Source: Duganella levis (lineage in GTDB: Bacteria > Pseudomonadota > Gammaproteobacteria > Burkholderiales > Burkholderiaceae_D). From it: a stretch of DNA of 64,000 nt. The notes beneath the pieces are model-generated. The model did no database searches and was not told where the DNA came from. It saw only the letters and a list, made by a program, of their open reading frames with translations. Below, in pieces: positions 28,101-39,089 of the stretch. The stretch lies in assembly GCF_009857605.1 (NCBI RefSeq), contig NZ_WWCT01000003.1, forward strand, positions 186,001 to 250,000, read 5' to 3'. Each line of letters starts with the position of its first letter. The stretch's first letter is position 1. A program made the position numbers and the translations under genes.

Positions 28101-29325
28101 CGGCCAGGGTTTGCAGGTCCAGCTGACGGGCCCGTACTTCGAAGCGCTCCGGCTTGGCGCCGGCTGCCGCCACGTAATTTTCCGACAGCGAGGTCGGCGC
28201 CATCACCAGGCCGTCGCGGGTGGTCAGCGTCAGGTTGTTCAGTTCCAGGCTGTGGCCCAACGCGCCGAAGCGCGGCGTGGCGGCGCCCTGGCGCGCGGCC
28301 GGCGGCCGGATGTCTTCGCGCACAGCAATGCGGCCGCTCATCTGCTGCAAGTCCAGCAACGGCAAGTCCTTGCCCAGCACGGCGGTGATGTCATCCAGGC
28401 CGACATCGGCGGTCAGGTTGGTCAGGCGCGACTGGTCGAAGCCGACCCAGGCGCGCAGCCGGCCGTGCCCCTTGCTCAGGTCAAACGGATAATCGACCCA
28501 GGCCTTCCACGCCTGCAAGTCGGTGTTGCGGATGTCGGCATAGACCTCGCCCTTCCACATGGAGAAATTGGAGATGCGGGCGCCAAACGCCGGATGGGTA
28601 AAGTCGGCGCGGAAGTCGAGCGGCTGCGCCAGCTCGGCCGGCGGCGTGGCGCGCACCGACAACTGGTGATGCAGCCACTGGTTGCGCAGCACCAGCTGGA
28701 AGTTGTCCAGCGCCAGCGGCGGCGCGTTGCGCAGGCGGTCGGTCCACTGCACGCGGCCGTCGCGGATGACGATATCGCGCTGCAACAGCAGCCAGTCCAG
28801 CCCTTTGCCGTCGCTCGGCTTATTGGGGTCGATGAACATGCCGGCCACATACAGGCGGCCATCGGTCTCGCGCACGATGGACAGGTCGGGCCGCGTCAGT
28901 TCCAGCGAACGGAAGCGCAGATTGCCCGTCACCGCTGTCCACCACGACAGCGTGGCCGACACGCTCGGCAAGCGCAGCGCTGGACGGCCTTGCGGATCGT
29001 GCAGCACCACGTCGCCCAGGAACAGGTTGGGCCGGAAGCCGTTCCACGAGGCATACACGCGGGAAATCGTGACCTGGTTGCCGACCGCGCTGCTGGCGGC
29101 GCGCTCGATATCGCCCTTGTAATGGTCGATATTCGGCAACACTACATAGCGCAATGTCAGGAACAGGATGGTGAAAGCAAAATACAGCAGCAGTACCAGC
29201 TTCAAAATGAAGCCCAGTACGTGATGGGTGGCCAGATTGCAAATCCGATAGGCGGTACGAAGCCGGTGCCAGCGCGCAGCCAATGGGCCTTCGCCTGTCA
29301 CGGTCTCCTCTTCTGGTTTTTGCAT
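25141..29325 (-). CDS. yhdP: YhdP family AsmA-like envelope protein
   Basis: A 1394-residue protein of the YhdP/TamB/AsmA group, which span the periplasm as long beta-rich channels and carry phospholipids towards the outer membrane. An N-terminal membrane anchor (FILKLVLLLYFAFTILFLTLRYVV, residues about 39-62) is followed by DUF3971/AsmA-type repeats. The C-terminal part has the family motifs GKGSLKGDIAWKG, DPGAAKLLGVLSLQALPRLL and NPVIGLGSFLAQ. The length is close to E. coli YhdP (about 1270). The start has no clear ribosome binding site. It diverges from glnE with only 88 bases between start codons. Confidence 0.93.
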
Positions 29326-29413
29326 TAATACGCTAATAAATCAGGCCATGCGTCAAATAAGTACGAAACTCGCGCTAAACTCGGTTGTCAAAGCAATTCT
29401 ACCTTATCCCTCT

Positions 29414-32155
29414 ATGAGTTCATCGCCCGTATCCCCGACAGTTTCCCGTTTTTATCAACGCTGGCTGGCCGCCGCGCCCGATCGCGCAGTGAAAATAGAT
29501 GAACTATCGCAATTATCGCTTGCCGACATCGATTTGGCGGACTATTTACGCAAAGAAGCAGAAAACAGCTTGCCACTGGTGCGTTCCATGCGCCGCCTGC
29601 GCAATCTGCTGGTCTGCACCCTGATCCGCCGCGACCTGGAAGGCAAAGCCAATCTGGCCGAAGTGGTGACCACCATGACCCGCTTCGCCGACTTTGCCAT
29701 CCAGCAGCACATGGCCGAGCTGCATACGGAAATGGTGGCGGCCCACGGCGTGCCGACCGGCCACGAGTCGGGCCTGCCGCAGGAAATGATCGTGTTGGCC
29801 ATGGGCAAGCAAGGCGGCGGCGAACTCAATGTATCGTCCGACATCGACCTGATCTTCGTCTACCCGGAAGATGGCGACACCGTTGCCGGTCCGGGCCAGC
29901 GCAGTCTGTCCAACCATGAATTCTTCATCCGCATCGGCAAGAAGTTAATTGCCGCTTTGGCGGAGATCACCGAAGATGGCTACACTTTCCGCGTCGATAT
30001 GGCCTTGCGGCCGAACGGCAACTCAGGCCCGCTGGCCGCCAGCCTGGGCATGGTGGAGCAATACTTGATCGTCCAGGGCCGCGAATGGGAGCGCTACGCC
30101 TGGGTCAAGGCGCGCGCCGTCACCGGCCGCGCCGAGGATATCGCCGCACTGGACGCGATTGTGCGGCCGTTCGTGTTCCGCCGCTACCTGGACTTTGGCG
30201 TGATCGACGCCATCCGCAATATGCACGCGCAGATCCGCGCCGAGGTCAACCGGCAGGAGCGGCTACACCCGGACCGCAGCAACAACGTCAAGCTGGGCCG
30301 CGGCGGCATCCGCGAAATCGAGTTCCTGGCGCAGGTATTCCAGCTGATCCGCGGCGGCCGCGACGCCGCCCTGCGCGACCGCTCGACCCGCACCACGCTG
30401 CGCATCATCGCCGAAAAAGGCTTGCTGAGTCACGCCATCGTCTATCAACTGCTGGCTTCCTACACCTTCCTGCGCAACCTGGAGCATCGCCTGCAATACC
30501 TGGACGACGCCCAGACCCACACGCTGCCGGCCAACGACGCCGACCGCCAGACCGTGGCCGAAATGATGGGTTTGCCGGATGTCGCCACCCTGCTGACCCA
30601 GCTGGAAGCGCACCGTCAGTTCGTCGCCGGTCAGTTCGACGAAATGTTCTCGGACAAGACCGAAAGCAGCGAAAACGATATCGATCTGCAATCGAGCAAC
30701 GAATGCGCCGATCCCGACAACCGCGAAGCCATGGTGGCCCGCTTCACCGCGCTCGGCTTCGAGGCGCCGGAAGACGCCACCAAGCGCCTGATCGCCACCT
30801 GGCAGGCGCCGCGCCTGCAATCGCTGCCGGAAGCTAGCCGCAACCGGCTGCAAGGACTGATCAACAGCGCGCTGCCGCTGATCATCCAGGCCGCCAGCGA
30901 ATCGAGCGGCGGCAACCAGCTGGCCACGCTGGGCCGGCTGCTGGATTTCCTGGAAGCCATCGCGCGCCGCTCGGCCTATCTGTCGCTGCTGACCGAATAT
31001 CCGCACACCCTGGCGCGCGTGATCCGCATGGTGCACGCCAGCGGCTGGGGCGCCAAGTTCCTCAGCCAGCACCCCATCCTGCTCGATGAGCTACTGGACG
31101 ACCGCCTGCGCAACGCCGTGTTCGACCCGGCGGCGCTGGCGGCCGACCTCGACCTGCAACTGGCGGCCGATCCTGGCGACACCGAGCGCCAGATGGACAT
31201 CCTGCGCGAGGTGCACCACGTCCAGCTGTTCCACCTGCTGGCGCAAGACCTGGCCGGCGACCTGACGGTGGAAAAATTGGCCGACCACCTGTCGGCGCTG
31301 GCCGACACCATCGTTGCCGCTACCATCAAGGCGGTGTGGCAGACCGTGGCCACGCGCCACCGCGAGGTGCCGCTGTTCACCGTCATCGCCTACGGCAAGC
31401 TGGGCGGCAAGGAACTGGGCTATGTGTCCGACCTCGACGTTATCTTCCTGTATGACGACCCTGACCAGGAAGCGCCGGCCCAGTACGCCAAGCTGGCGCA
31501 GCGCTTTATCACCTGGATGACCTCGCACACCTCGGCCGGCATCCTGTTCGACATCGACACCGCGCTGCGGCCGGACGGCGCCAGCGGCATGCTGGTGTCG
31601 TCGGTGTCGTCGTTCGAGAAATACCAGACCAGCGCGGCCTGGGTGTGGGAGCACCAGGCGCTGACCCGGGCCCGCTATTGCGCCGGCGACTTGGCGATCG
31701 GACAACGTTTCGAACAGATCCGCGAGGCGGTGCTGCGCAAGGAGCGCCCTGCCGACGGCCCGCTGAAGCAGGAAGTGCTGGCGATGCGCAAGCGCATGGT
31801 GGACGCCAAGCCGAACCACAGCGCGCTGTTTGACCTCAAACAAGATCCGGGCGGAATGATCGATATCGAGTTCATCGTCCAGTTCATGGTGCTGCAACAC
31901 GCGGCTGCCTATCCTGAGCTGACTGCCAACTTTGGCAATATCGCATTGCTGCGCATCTGCGCCGAGCTAGGTCTGATCGACGGCCCGCTGTCGGCCAGCG
32001 TGGCCGACGCCTACCGCAAATACCGCAAGCTGCAACACCAGCTGCGGCTGCAAGGCCAGGACCTGGCGCGCATCGATCCGGCGCTGGTGGCGACCGAAGC
32101 GCGGCAAGTGCGGACGCTGTGGAACAGCTTGTTTGGCGAGGATGTTGCCAGTTAG
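29414..32155 (+). CDS. glnE: Bifunctional glutamine synthetase adenylyltransferase / adenylyl-removing enzyme
   Basis: GlnE adds AMP to, or removes AMP from, the regulatory tyrosine of glutamine synthetase, according to PII and glutamine levels. The 913-residue product has two nucleotidyltransferase domains. The N-terminal adenylyl-removing domain carries GGGELNVSSDIDLIFVYPE, and the C-terminal adenylylating domain carries GKLGGKELGYVSDLDVIFLY. DPGGMIDIEFIVQ lies near the end. The ATG at 29414 (MSSSPVSPTVSRFYQRW) is preferred; the frame extends to 29348, but those residues look non-conserved and neither start has a good ribosome binding site. Its target glnA (Tyr400) lies 22 kb downstream. 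Confidence 0.93.
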   Translation: MSSSPVSPTVSRFYQRWLAAAPDRAVKIDELSQLSLADIDLADYLRKEAENSLPLVRSMRRLRNLLVCTLIRRDLEGKANLAEVVTTMTRFADFAIQQHMAELHTEMVAAHGVPTGHESGLPQEMIVLAMGKQGGGELNVSSDIDLIFVYPEDGDTVAGPGQRSLSNHEFFIRIGKKLIAALAEITEDGYTFRVDMALRPNGNSGPLAASLGMVEQYLIVQGREWERYAWVKARAVTGRAEDIAALDAIVRPFVFRRYLDFGVIDAIRNMHAQIRAEVNRQERLHPDRSNNVKLGRGGIREIEFLAQVFQLIRGGRDAALRDRSTRTTLRIIAEKGLLSHAIVYQLLASYTFLRNLEHRLQYLDDAQTHTLPANDADRQTVAEMMGLPDVATLLTQLEAHRQFVAGQFDEMFSDKTESSENDIDLQSSNECADPDNREAMVARFTALGFEAPEDATKRLIATWQAPRLQSLPEASRNRLQGLINSALPLIIQAASESSGGNQLATLGRLLDFLEAIARRSAYLSLLTEYPHTLARVIRMVHASGWGAKFLSQHPILLDELLDDRLRNAVFDPAALAADLDLQLAADPGDTERQMDILREVHHVQLFHLLAQDLAGDLTVEKLADHLSALADTIVAATIKAVWQTVATRHREVPLFTVIAYGKLGGKELGYVSDLDVIFLYDDPDQEAPAQYAKLAQRFITWMTSHTSAGILFDIDTALRPDGASGMLVSSVSSFEKYQTSAAWVWEHQALTRARYCAGDLAIGQRFEQIREAVLRKERPADGPLKQEVLAMRKRMVDAKPNHSALFDLKQDPGGMIDIEFIVQFMVLQHAAAYPELTANFGNIALLRICAELGLIDGPLSASVADAYRKYRKLQHQLRLQGQDLARIDPALVATEARQVRTLWNSLFGEDVAS

Positions 32156-32223
32156 CAACGGCGGCGCCTACGCCCCCTTTAGCTGCGCTAATATGGATAG
32201 ACATAATCATAAGAGGAGCATGC

Positions 32224-32673
32224 ATGAAGACCTTGTTTGCCGCAGCAATCAGTCTGGCATTATGTAGCGTTGCGGTGGCTGCGCAAAAAGGCAGTAAGGA
32301 GGAAGCAGTCGCCATGGTAAAAAAGGCGGTGGCCATGGTGAAATCGGATGGCAAGGAGAAAACCTTCGCGGCGATTTCCGATCCGGCCAATACCACTTTC
32401 CATGACCGCGATTTATATATTTATGTGTATGACTTTAATGGCGTCGCATTAGCGCACGGGAATAATCCCAAGATGGTCGGTAAATCATCGATCGGCCTGA
32501 GAGATAATGAAGGCAAATTTATCGTCAAGGAAATGATTAAAGTCGTCAAAGCCAAAGGCTCCGGCTCGGTGGATTTTAAATGGCCGAATCCAGTCACTAA
32601 AACCGTGGAATTGAAAGCGGGTTATGTGGAACGGGTCGATGATTTCCTGATCGGCTCAGGCGCTTACCAGTAA
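32224..32673 (+). CDS. Periplasmic single Cache domain protein
   Basis: A 149-residue secreted protein. The signal peptide (MKTLFAAAISLALCSVAVAA) is followed by one Cache_2-type sensor domain: helices around KEEAVAMVKKAVAMVKSDG, then DLYIYVYDFNGVALAHGNN and GSGSVDFKWPNPVTKT, as in the ligand-binding parts of chemoreceptors. It lacks a membrane anchor or output domain, so it probably acts as a free periplasmic ligand binder; its partner is unknown. AGGAG at 32213-32217 supports the start. A terminator follows. It stands alone between glnE and gapA. Confidence 0.85.
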   Translation: MKTLFAAAISLALCSVAVAAQKGSKEEAVAMVKKAVAMVKSDGKEKTFAAISDPANTTFHDRDLYIYVYDFNGVALAHGNNPKMVGKSSIGLRDNEGKFIVKEMIKVVKAKGSGSVDFKWPNPVTKTVELKAGYVERVDDFLIGSGAYQ

Positions 32674-32681
32674 GAATTACG

Positions 32682-32707
32682 GCCGGGAATGCATCCCGGC
32701 TTTTTTT
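32682..32707 (+). terminator. Terminator after the Cache protein gene
   Basis: GCCGGGA-ATGCA-TCCCGGC followed by seven T residues, eight bases after the stop. Confidence 0.93.
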
Positions 32708-32774
32708 GCCCGTAAACCATGCCAAAAATTGGCGTGATTACACCATTTTTTGGTGTATCGCCCTTGGCCGGGAT

Positions 32775-32803
32775 AAAAAAAAACCTCCCGGAAAACCGGG
32801 AGG
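32775..32803 (-). terminator. Terminator of the tkt-gapA unit
   Basis: The minus strand reads CCTCCCGG-TTTT-CCGGGAGG followed by nine T residues, 22 bases after the gapA stop. Confidence 0.93.
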
Positions 32804-32825
32804 CTTTTAACGGAGATACTCCGTA

Positions 32826-33836
<1,011 letters not shown>

Positions 33837-33884
33837 ACTTTGCTCCTGATTAAAAATATTGTTAATGCAACCAGCAATTATAGA

Positions 33885-35879
33885 TTAAGCAATGACCGCT
33901 TTGACTTTTGCCACGACATTTTCTACCGTGAAGCCGAAGTGTTTGAACAACACGCCTGCCGGGGCCGATTCACCGAAGGTATCGATGCCGACCACGGCGC
34001 CTTCCAGGCCAACGTACTTGTACCAGAAATCGGTGACGCCGGCTTCGATTGCCACGCGTGGCACGCCTTTGATCAATACGCTGGCCTTGTAGGCAGCGTC
34101 CTGACGGTCGAACACGTCGGTCGACGGCATCGACACCACGCGGGCAGTGATGCCTTCCGAAGCCAGTGCCGAAGCGGCGGCCTGGGCCAGTTCGATTTCC
34201 GAACCGGTGGCGATCAGCGTGATCTTGGCGTCGGCCGCTTCGCGCAGCACGTAACCGCCACGGGCGATGTCGGCGATCTGTTCGGCGCTACGCTCCTGGT
34301 ACGGCAGGTTCTGGCGCGAGAAGATCAGCGTCGATGGGCCATCCTTGCGCTTGACTGCCGCGCCCCACGCCACCATCGATTCGGTGGTGTCGCATGGACG
34401 CCAGTTGTCCAGGTTAGGAATCAGCCGCAGCGACGAAACGTGCTCGACCGACTGGTGGGTCGGGCCGTCTTCGCCCAGGCCGATCGAATCGTGGGTGAAC
34501 ACGAACAGCGAACGCTGTTTCATCAGCGCCGCCATGCGCAGCGCGTTGCGGCTGTAGTCGGCGAAGGTCAGGAAGGTGGCGCCGAACGGGATGTAACCAC
34601 CGTGCAGGGCAACGCCGTTCATGATCGCCGACATGCCGAATTCGCGCACGCCGTAATTAATATGGTTGCCTGGCTGGCCGGAACGCACTGGGGTGATTTC
34701 TTTCCAGTTGGTCAGGTTGGAGCCGGTCAGGTCGGCCGAACCGCCCAGGAATTCCGGCAGCACCGGCGCCAGCGCCTGGATGGCGTTCTGGCTGGCCTTG
34801 CGGGTGGCGATATTTTCTTTCTTCTCGACGGTCGAGGCGATACCAGCCGCCAGCGTCGCGTCGAAGTTGCCTGGCAGTTCGCCAGCCATGCGGCGGCTCA
34901 GTTCTGCGGCTTCTTGCGGGTATTTAGCGGTGTATTCGGCGAACTTGGCGCTCCAGTCGGCTTCCAGCTTGGCGCCGGCGGACTTGAAGTCCCAGGCGGC
35001 GTAAACGTCGGTCGGTACTTCAAACGGGGCCGAGGTCCAGCCGATGTATTCGCGGACGGCAGCCACTTCCTTGTCGCCCAGCGCGGCGCCGTGCACCTTG
35101 TCGCCGCCTTGCAGGTTCGGCGAACCTTTGCCGATGATGGTTTTGCAGCAGATCAGGGTTGGCTTGTCGGCCTGTTTGGCGGCTTCGATGGCGGCCGACA
35201 CGGCTGCCACATCGTGGCCGTCGACGGCGCGGATCACGTTCCAGCCGTAGGCTTCGAAACGGGCCGGGGTGTCGTCGGTGAACCAGCCTTCGACTTTACC
35301 GTCGATCGAAATGCCGTTGTCATCGTACAGGGCGATCAGTTTTTTCAGGCTCAGCGTGCCGGCCAGTGCGCAAGCTTCGTGCGAGATGCCTTCCATCAGG
35401 CAGCCGTCGCCGACGAAGGCGTAGGTGTAGTGGTCAACCACGTCCAGGCCCGGCTTGTTGAATTCGCTTGCCAGCAGCCATTCAGCCAGCGCCATGCCGA
35501 CCGCGTTGGCCAGGCCCTGGCCCAGCGGACCGGTGGTGGTTTCCACGCCCGGGGTGTAGCCGACTTCCGGGTGGCCCGGGGTTTTCGAGTGCATCTGGCG
35601 GAACGACTTGATGTCGTCCATGGTCACCGCGTAGCCGCTCAGGTGCAGCAGCGCATAGTGCAGCATCGAACCGTGGCCGTTTGACAACAGGAAGCGGTCG
35701 CGGTTCACCCATTTCGGGTTGGCCGGGTTGTGGCTGTAATGGCCACTCCACAGTGCAACGGCGATTTCCGCCATGCCCATCGGCATGCCTGGGTGGCCGG
35801 AATTGGCCTTCTGGACGGCGTCCATTGCCAGCGCGCGGATCGCGTTAGCCTTTTGTGGGTGTGGGAGCGTAAAAGTCAT
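33885..35879 (-). CDS. tkt: Transketolase
   Basis: Transketolase moves two-carbon units between sugar phosphates in the pentose phosphate pathway with thiamine diphosphate; it also makes the erythrose 4-phosphate used by AroG. The 664-residue product has the usual motifs: [31 protein letters not shown] (thiamine-binding GDG), DDNGISIDG and [15 protein letters not shown]. The ATG at 35879 gives the length of E. coli TktA (663); a GTG at 35894 would add five residues and is less likely. A GTAG-N5-CTAC dyad lies upstream. Confidence 0.95.
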   Translation of the reverse strand: MTFTLPHPQKANAIRALAMDAVQKANSGHPGMPMGMAEIAVALWSGHYSHNPANPKWVNRDRFLLSNGHGSMLHYALLHLSGYAVTMDDIKSFRQMHSKTPGHPEVGYTPGVETTTGPLGQGLANAVGMALAEWLLASEFNKPGLDVVDHYTYAFVGDGCLMEGISHEACALAGTLSLKKLIALYDDNGISIDGKVEGWFTDDTPARFEAYGWNVIRAVDGHDVAAVSAAIEAAKQADKPTLICCKTIIGKGSPNLQGGDKVHGAALGDKEVAAVREYIGWTSAPFEVPTDVYAAWDFKSAGAKLEADWSAKFAEYTAKYPQEAAELSRRMAGELPGNFDATLAAGIASTVEKKENIATRKASQNAIQALAPVLPEFLGGSADLTGSNLTNWKEITPVRSGQPGNHINYGVREFGMSAIMNGVALHGGYIPFGATFLTFADYSRNALRMAALMKQRSLFVFTHDSIGLGEDGPTHQSVEHVSSLRLIPNLDNWRPCDTTESMVAWGAAVKRKDGPSTLIFSRQNLPYQERSAEQIADIARGGYVLREAADAKITLIATGSEIELAQAAASALASEGITARVVSMPSTDVFDRQDAAYKASVLIKGVPRVAIEAGVTDFWYKYVGLEGAVVGIDTFGESAPAGVLFKHFGFTVENVVAKVKAVIA

Positions 35880-35914
35880 GGTGTGGTCAATCACGGAGTT
35901 TGAATGCGTTTGCA

Positions 35915-35927
35915 GTAGGCCGGCTAC
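35915..35927. promoter_or_regulatory. GTAG-N5-CTAC dyad upstream of tkt-gapA
   Basis: GTAGGCCGGCTAC lies 36 bases before the tkt start, between a TAAAAT element (about 35941-35946 on the minus strand) and the gene. It shares its arms with the dyad at 4719 before glk, so a common carbohydrate regulator of the HexR type is possible. Confidence 0.35.
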
Positions 35928-35970
35928 TTTCTGAAGCTGGCTATTTTACCAGAGCAGCGCCCGCCAAACT

Positions 35971-36005
35971 AAAAAGGGCGGCGTCCTTTTCGGAACGCCG
36001 CCCCC
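35971..36005 (-). terminator. Terminator of the Oar-like receptor gene
   Basis: On the minus strand GGGCGGCGT and ACGCCGCCC form a nine-base stem followed by TTTTT. It ends the messenger of the receptor gene at 36042. A second GC-rich hairpin (GCCGGC-CTGG-GCCGGC, near 36016-36031) lies between the stop and this terminator. Confidence 0.9.
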
Positions 36006-36041
36006 GCTGTCAAGCGCCGGCCAGGGCCGGCGGCGACCTGC

Positions 36042-39000
36042 TTAGAACTTCTTGTTGAACTCCGCGGTGAACTTGAACGAACGTGGCGCGGTGAGGTTCA
36101 GCACCGATTCGTACAGCGCGTAGCGGGCGTTATTGGTGTTGTAACGCTCAACCACTTTTTGTACCGACTGATCGTTCAGAACGTTGTACACGTCCACTTT
36201 CAGTGCCAGGCCTGGCAGGAAGGTTGGCTTCCACGAGGCGTTCAGGTCCAGGGTTTTTTCCCATGGCAGACGGCCCACGGTGCCACGTGGCGACGGTACG
36301 TTCTTGTCGCCGGTGACGCCGAAGCAATAGTGCGATGCCGACTGGTAGTTATAGCCGATGTCGTTCAGCGTGGTTGGGTTGGTACCCGAGCACGAACGTG
36401 GACGACCCGAAGCCAGCGTCAGGAAGCCGCCAACGGTGATCTGCGGCGTGATGTCGTAGAAACCGTAGCCCTTGATCTGGTGCTTGCGATCGTTAGGCAG
36501 CAGGCCATCGGCGTACTTCATCAGCTGCGCGTAGTCCCAGGTCTGGGTGGCTGCGACGTCGCCCTGGCCCTGGGTGGTGTCCGACAGGGTCTGGCCTTCG
36601 GTGTTACCTTTGCTGCGGCCCAGGGTGTAGTTCAGCTTACCGTACCAGCCGTCGCGGTATGGGTGCTCAACATAGAAGTCCAGCGCGGCGTAGACGCGCT
36701 TGGCCTTGTCGAAGCCCAGGTCTTCCTTGGTCAGGTGGACGCGGGTGTAGTTGCTGTGGGTGCCGGCGTAGTCGACCAGGAAGTCATTGGCTTCGCCCGG
36801 ATTGAACGAGGCGCAGCTAAAGCCTTCATAGTTGCTGGTATTGATGCCGTGGTCTTTGGCGTACTTGGTGAACACGCGGCCATCGCAGAAGTCATCGATG
36901 GTCGATTGCAGCGTACGGTAAGTACCTTTGACGCCGAAGTTCAGGCTTGGGCTGAAGGCCTTGTCGAAGCCGATCGTGATCTCGTCCTGATACGACGGTT
37001 TCATGTTCAGCGCAGCGACGGTTTTCGGATCCTTGGCCTGACCGAATTCGTTGTTACCCGACAGTACGCCGGTGACCGGGGTCAGGCCGGTTGGTGCGCC
37101 GTGCGAGTCAGTACCGGTGTAGGTGTAGTACTGGCTGGTGTTCAGCGAACCATTGGCGCCACGCAGGGCGATCAGGGTTGGCATCTGCAGCGTGTAGCGG
37201 CCGGCGCTACCGAAGACTTTGAGCGAGTTGTCGCCATTGGCGTCCCAGACGACCGACAGGCGCGGCGCGATCTGGTTCTTCATCTCAATGTACTTGGTGC
37301 CGTCCTGGTTGGCGTTGTAGAAGCCTTCACGACGGATACCGGCGGTGACCGACAGTTTCGGCGTGATCTGCCATTGGTCTTCCAGGTACTGCGCGTCCTG
37401 GCCGGCGTAGGCGTTCGACACGGTCGACGACAGGGTTTTCGACACGTAGTAACCTTGCGAACCCAGTGGACCGGTGCCGGTCAGCACCGGCACCGTGCCG
37501 CCGGTGACGGTGGTGGTCTTGGTCGGATCGGTTTTCAGGTAGGTCCACAGCACGCCGCCGGCCAGGGCATCACCGGCGTTGATCGACGACATCGAGTTGT
37601 TGTCCAGACCGGCGCGCAGCTTGTGGTTGCCCAGTTTGTATTCCAGGTCCAGACGTTTCGAGATGACGTTGTCGGTCGCGCCGTTGTATGGCTGGTTGGT
37701 GGTGAACGGCTGGCCGCCGTTGTAGTTCAGACCCGGCACCTGGTTTTCTGGCGACGCGGTAACCTGGGCCAGGGTTGGATCGTAGCCGGACGGGGTGTAG
37801 ATGTGACGGGCGCGCGATTTGCCGTACAGGGCATTGACGGTGAAGTCATCGGTAATATTGCCGATGTAGCGGATGATGTTGGCCTGACCGCCGTTCGGGT
37901 TGAACGGACCGTATTCTTCGTGGGTCGAGGAATTGACGGTCGAACCGACCGCGCGGGTGGTGTAGTTATACGAACGGTACTGGGTATTGGTCTTCGGCAG
38001 GTCGCCGATACCGGTGTACTCGATGCGGTGATTGTCGGTGATGTTCCAGTCCAGCTTGGCGTAGTAACGCTGGGTGGTGGTCTGGTAATCGCGCCAGCCG
38101 TTGGCGGCATTGGTCAGCGCGGTACGGCCGCCGAACACGCCGGCGACTTCATCTTCGGTCTGTTCCAGGGCGACGAAGGCGAACAGGGTGTCCTTGATCA
38201 GCGGGCCGCCGACGTAAGCCGAGTACTGGGTCTGCTCACGGCTATTGTCTTCGCGGCGGATGCGCAGCGTATTGTCGGTCGCCGGGAACACGCCGGTGTT
38301 GGCGTAGTACATGTCCTTGTACTTGGCGCGGAAGTCCTTCGGCGTGGTCGAGATCAGACCGCCCACTTCCCAGGTGTTGGTACCGGATTTGGTGGTGATG
38401 TTGACCACGCCGCCGACCGAACGGCCGAACTCAACGCCGTAACCACCGGTCAGCACCTGGGCCTGGGCGATCGCGCCGAATGGCAGCTCGAACGCACCCA
38501 GCTGGGTCAGCGGGTTGGTCACCGGGAAGCCGTTGATGTAGTACGCATTTTCCGAAGCGCCGCCGCCGCCCAGCGAGGAGCCGGCCGCGTAGGTCGGATC
38601 GCCACGGGTGGTGTTTGGCGCCAGTTGCACGATGGCGTCGACGCTGCGGGCGATCGGCAGTTTGTCCAGTTCACGCGAGGTGAAGGTGGCGCCGTTGTTG
38701 GCGTTGGACATGTCGATCCGGCTGCGGCGACCGCTCACCTGCACGGTTTGCACGCCGCTGCTGAAGACTGCTTCCACGCCTTGGCCAACCAGTACTTCGA
38801 GGTTGGTGCTGGCGCCAGGGGTGGTGCCGTTCTGCAGCGTGGCGCTGTAGCGGCCCACTGGCAGCGAGGACACGCTGAAGGCGCCAGAGGCGTCCACAGC
38901 AGTGGTACGGGTCTGGTTGGTGTCCAGGTTTTTCAGTACCACCGAAGTGGCGCTGCCAGGAGCAACACGACCGTAGACGGTACCACTGGCATTCGACTGT

Positions 39001-39089
39001 GCCAGCGCAGGCTGCACGACGGCCATGGTCAGCGCCGCAGTGCCGAAGGCGAGCGAAAGCGCGTTCACAAGAACAGTTTTACGTAACAT
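36042..39089 (-). CDS. TonB-dependent receptor 5, Oar-like with carboxypeptidase regulatory domain
   Basis: A 1015-residue outer-membrane protein of the Oar/CarbopepD_reg TBDR group. A signal peptide (ending QPALAQ) is followed by a CnaB-like carboxypeptidase regulatory domain (about residues 32-115, GTVYGRVAPGSATSVVLKN and GAFSVSSLPVGRYS). The plug domain has LDKLPIARSVDAIVQLAPNT and GYGVEFGRSVGGVVNITTKSG. A long barrel ends in FKFTAEFNKKF. In Xanthomonas and Myxococcus relatives this class imports peptides, proteins or sugars; here the ligand is unknown. Codon choice (many GGT, ACC, CGT codons) looks like that of glnA and gapA and suggests high expression. NtrC-like sites lie far upstream at 39503-39542. 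Confidence 0.92.
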   Translation of the reverse strand: MLRKTVLVNALSLAFGTAALTMAVVQPALAQSNASGTVYGRVAPGSATSVVLKNLDTNQTRTTAVDASGAFSVSSLPVGRYSATLQNGTTPGASTNLEVLVGQGVEAVFSSGVQTVQVSGRRSRIDMSNANNGATFTSRELDKLPIARSVDAIVQLAPNTTRGDPTYAAGSSLGGGGASENAYYINGFPVTNPLTQLGAFELPFGAIAQAQVLTGGYGVEFGRSVGGVVNITTKSGTNTWEVGGLISTTPKDFRAKYKDMYYANTGVFPATDNTLRIRREDNSREQTQYSAYVGGPLIKDTLFAFVALEQTEDEVAGVFGGRTALTNAANGWRDYQTTTQRYYAKLDWNITDNHRIEYTGIGDLPKTNTQYRSYNYTTRAVGSTVNSSTHEEYGPFNPNGGQANIIRYIGNITDDFTVNALYGKSRARHIYTPSGYDPTLAQVTASPENQVPGLNYNGGQPFTTNQPYNGATDNVISKRLDLEYKLGNHKLRAGLDNNSMSSINAGDALAGGVLWTYLKTDPTKTTTVTGGTVPVLTGTGPLGSQGYYVSKTLSSTVSNAYAGQDAQYLEDQWQITPKLSVTAGIRREGFYNANQDGTKYIEMKNQIAPRLSVVWDANGDNSLKVFGSAGRYTLQMPTLIALRGANGSLNTSQYYTYTGTDSHGAPTGLTPVTGVLSGNNEFGQAKDPKTVAALNMKPSYQDEITIGFDKAFSPSLNFGVKGTYRTLQSTIDDFCDGRVFTKYAKDHGINTSNYEGFSCASFNPGEANDFLVDYAGTHSNYTRVHLTKEDLGFDKAKRVYAALDFYVEHPYRDGWYGKLNYTLGRSKGNTEGQTLSDTTQGQGDVAATQTWDYAQLMKYADGLLPNDRKHQIKGYGFYDITPQITVGGFLTLASGRPRSCSGTNPTTLNDIGYNYQSASHYCFGVTGDKNVPSPRGTVGRLPWEKTLDLNASWKPTFLPGLALKVDVYNVLNDQSVQKVVERYNTNNARYALYESVLNLTAPRSFKFTAEFNKKF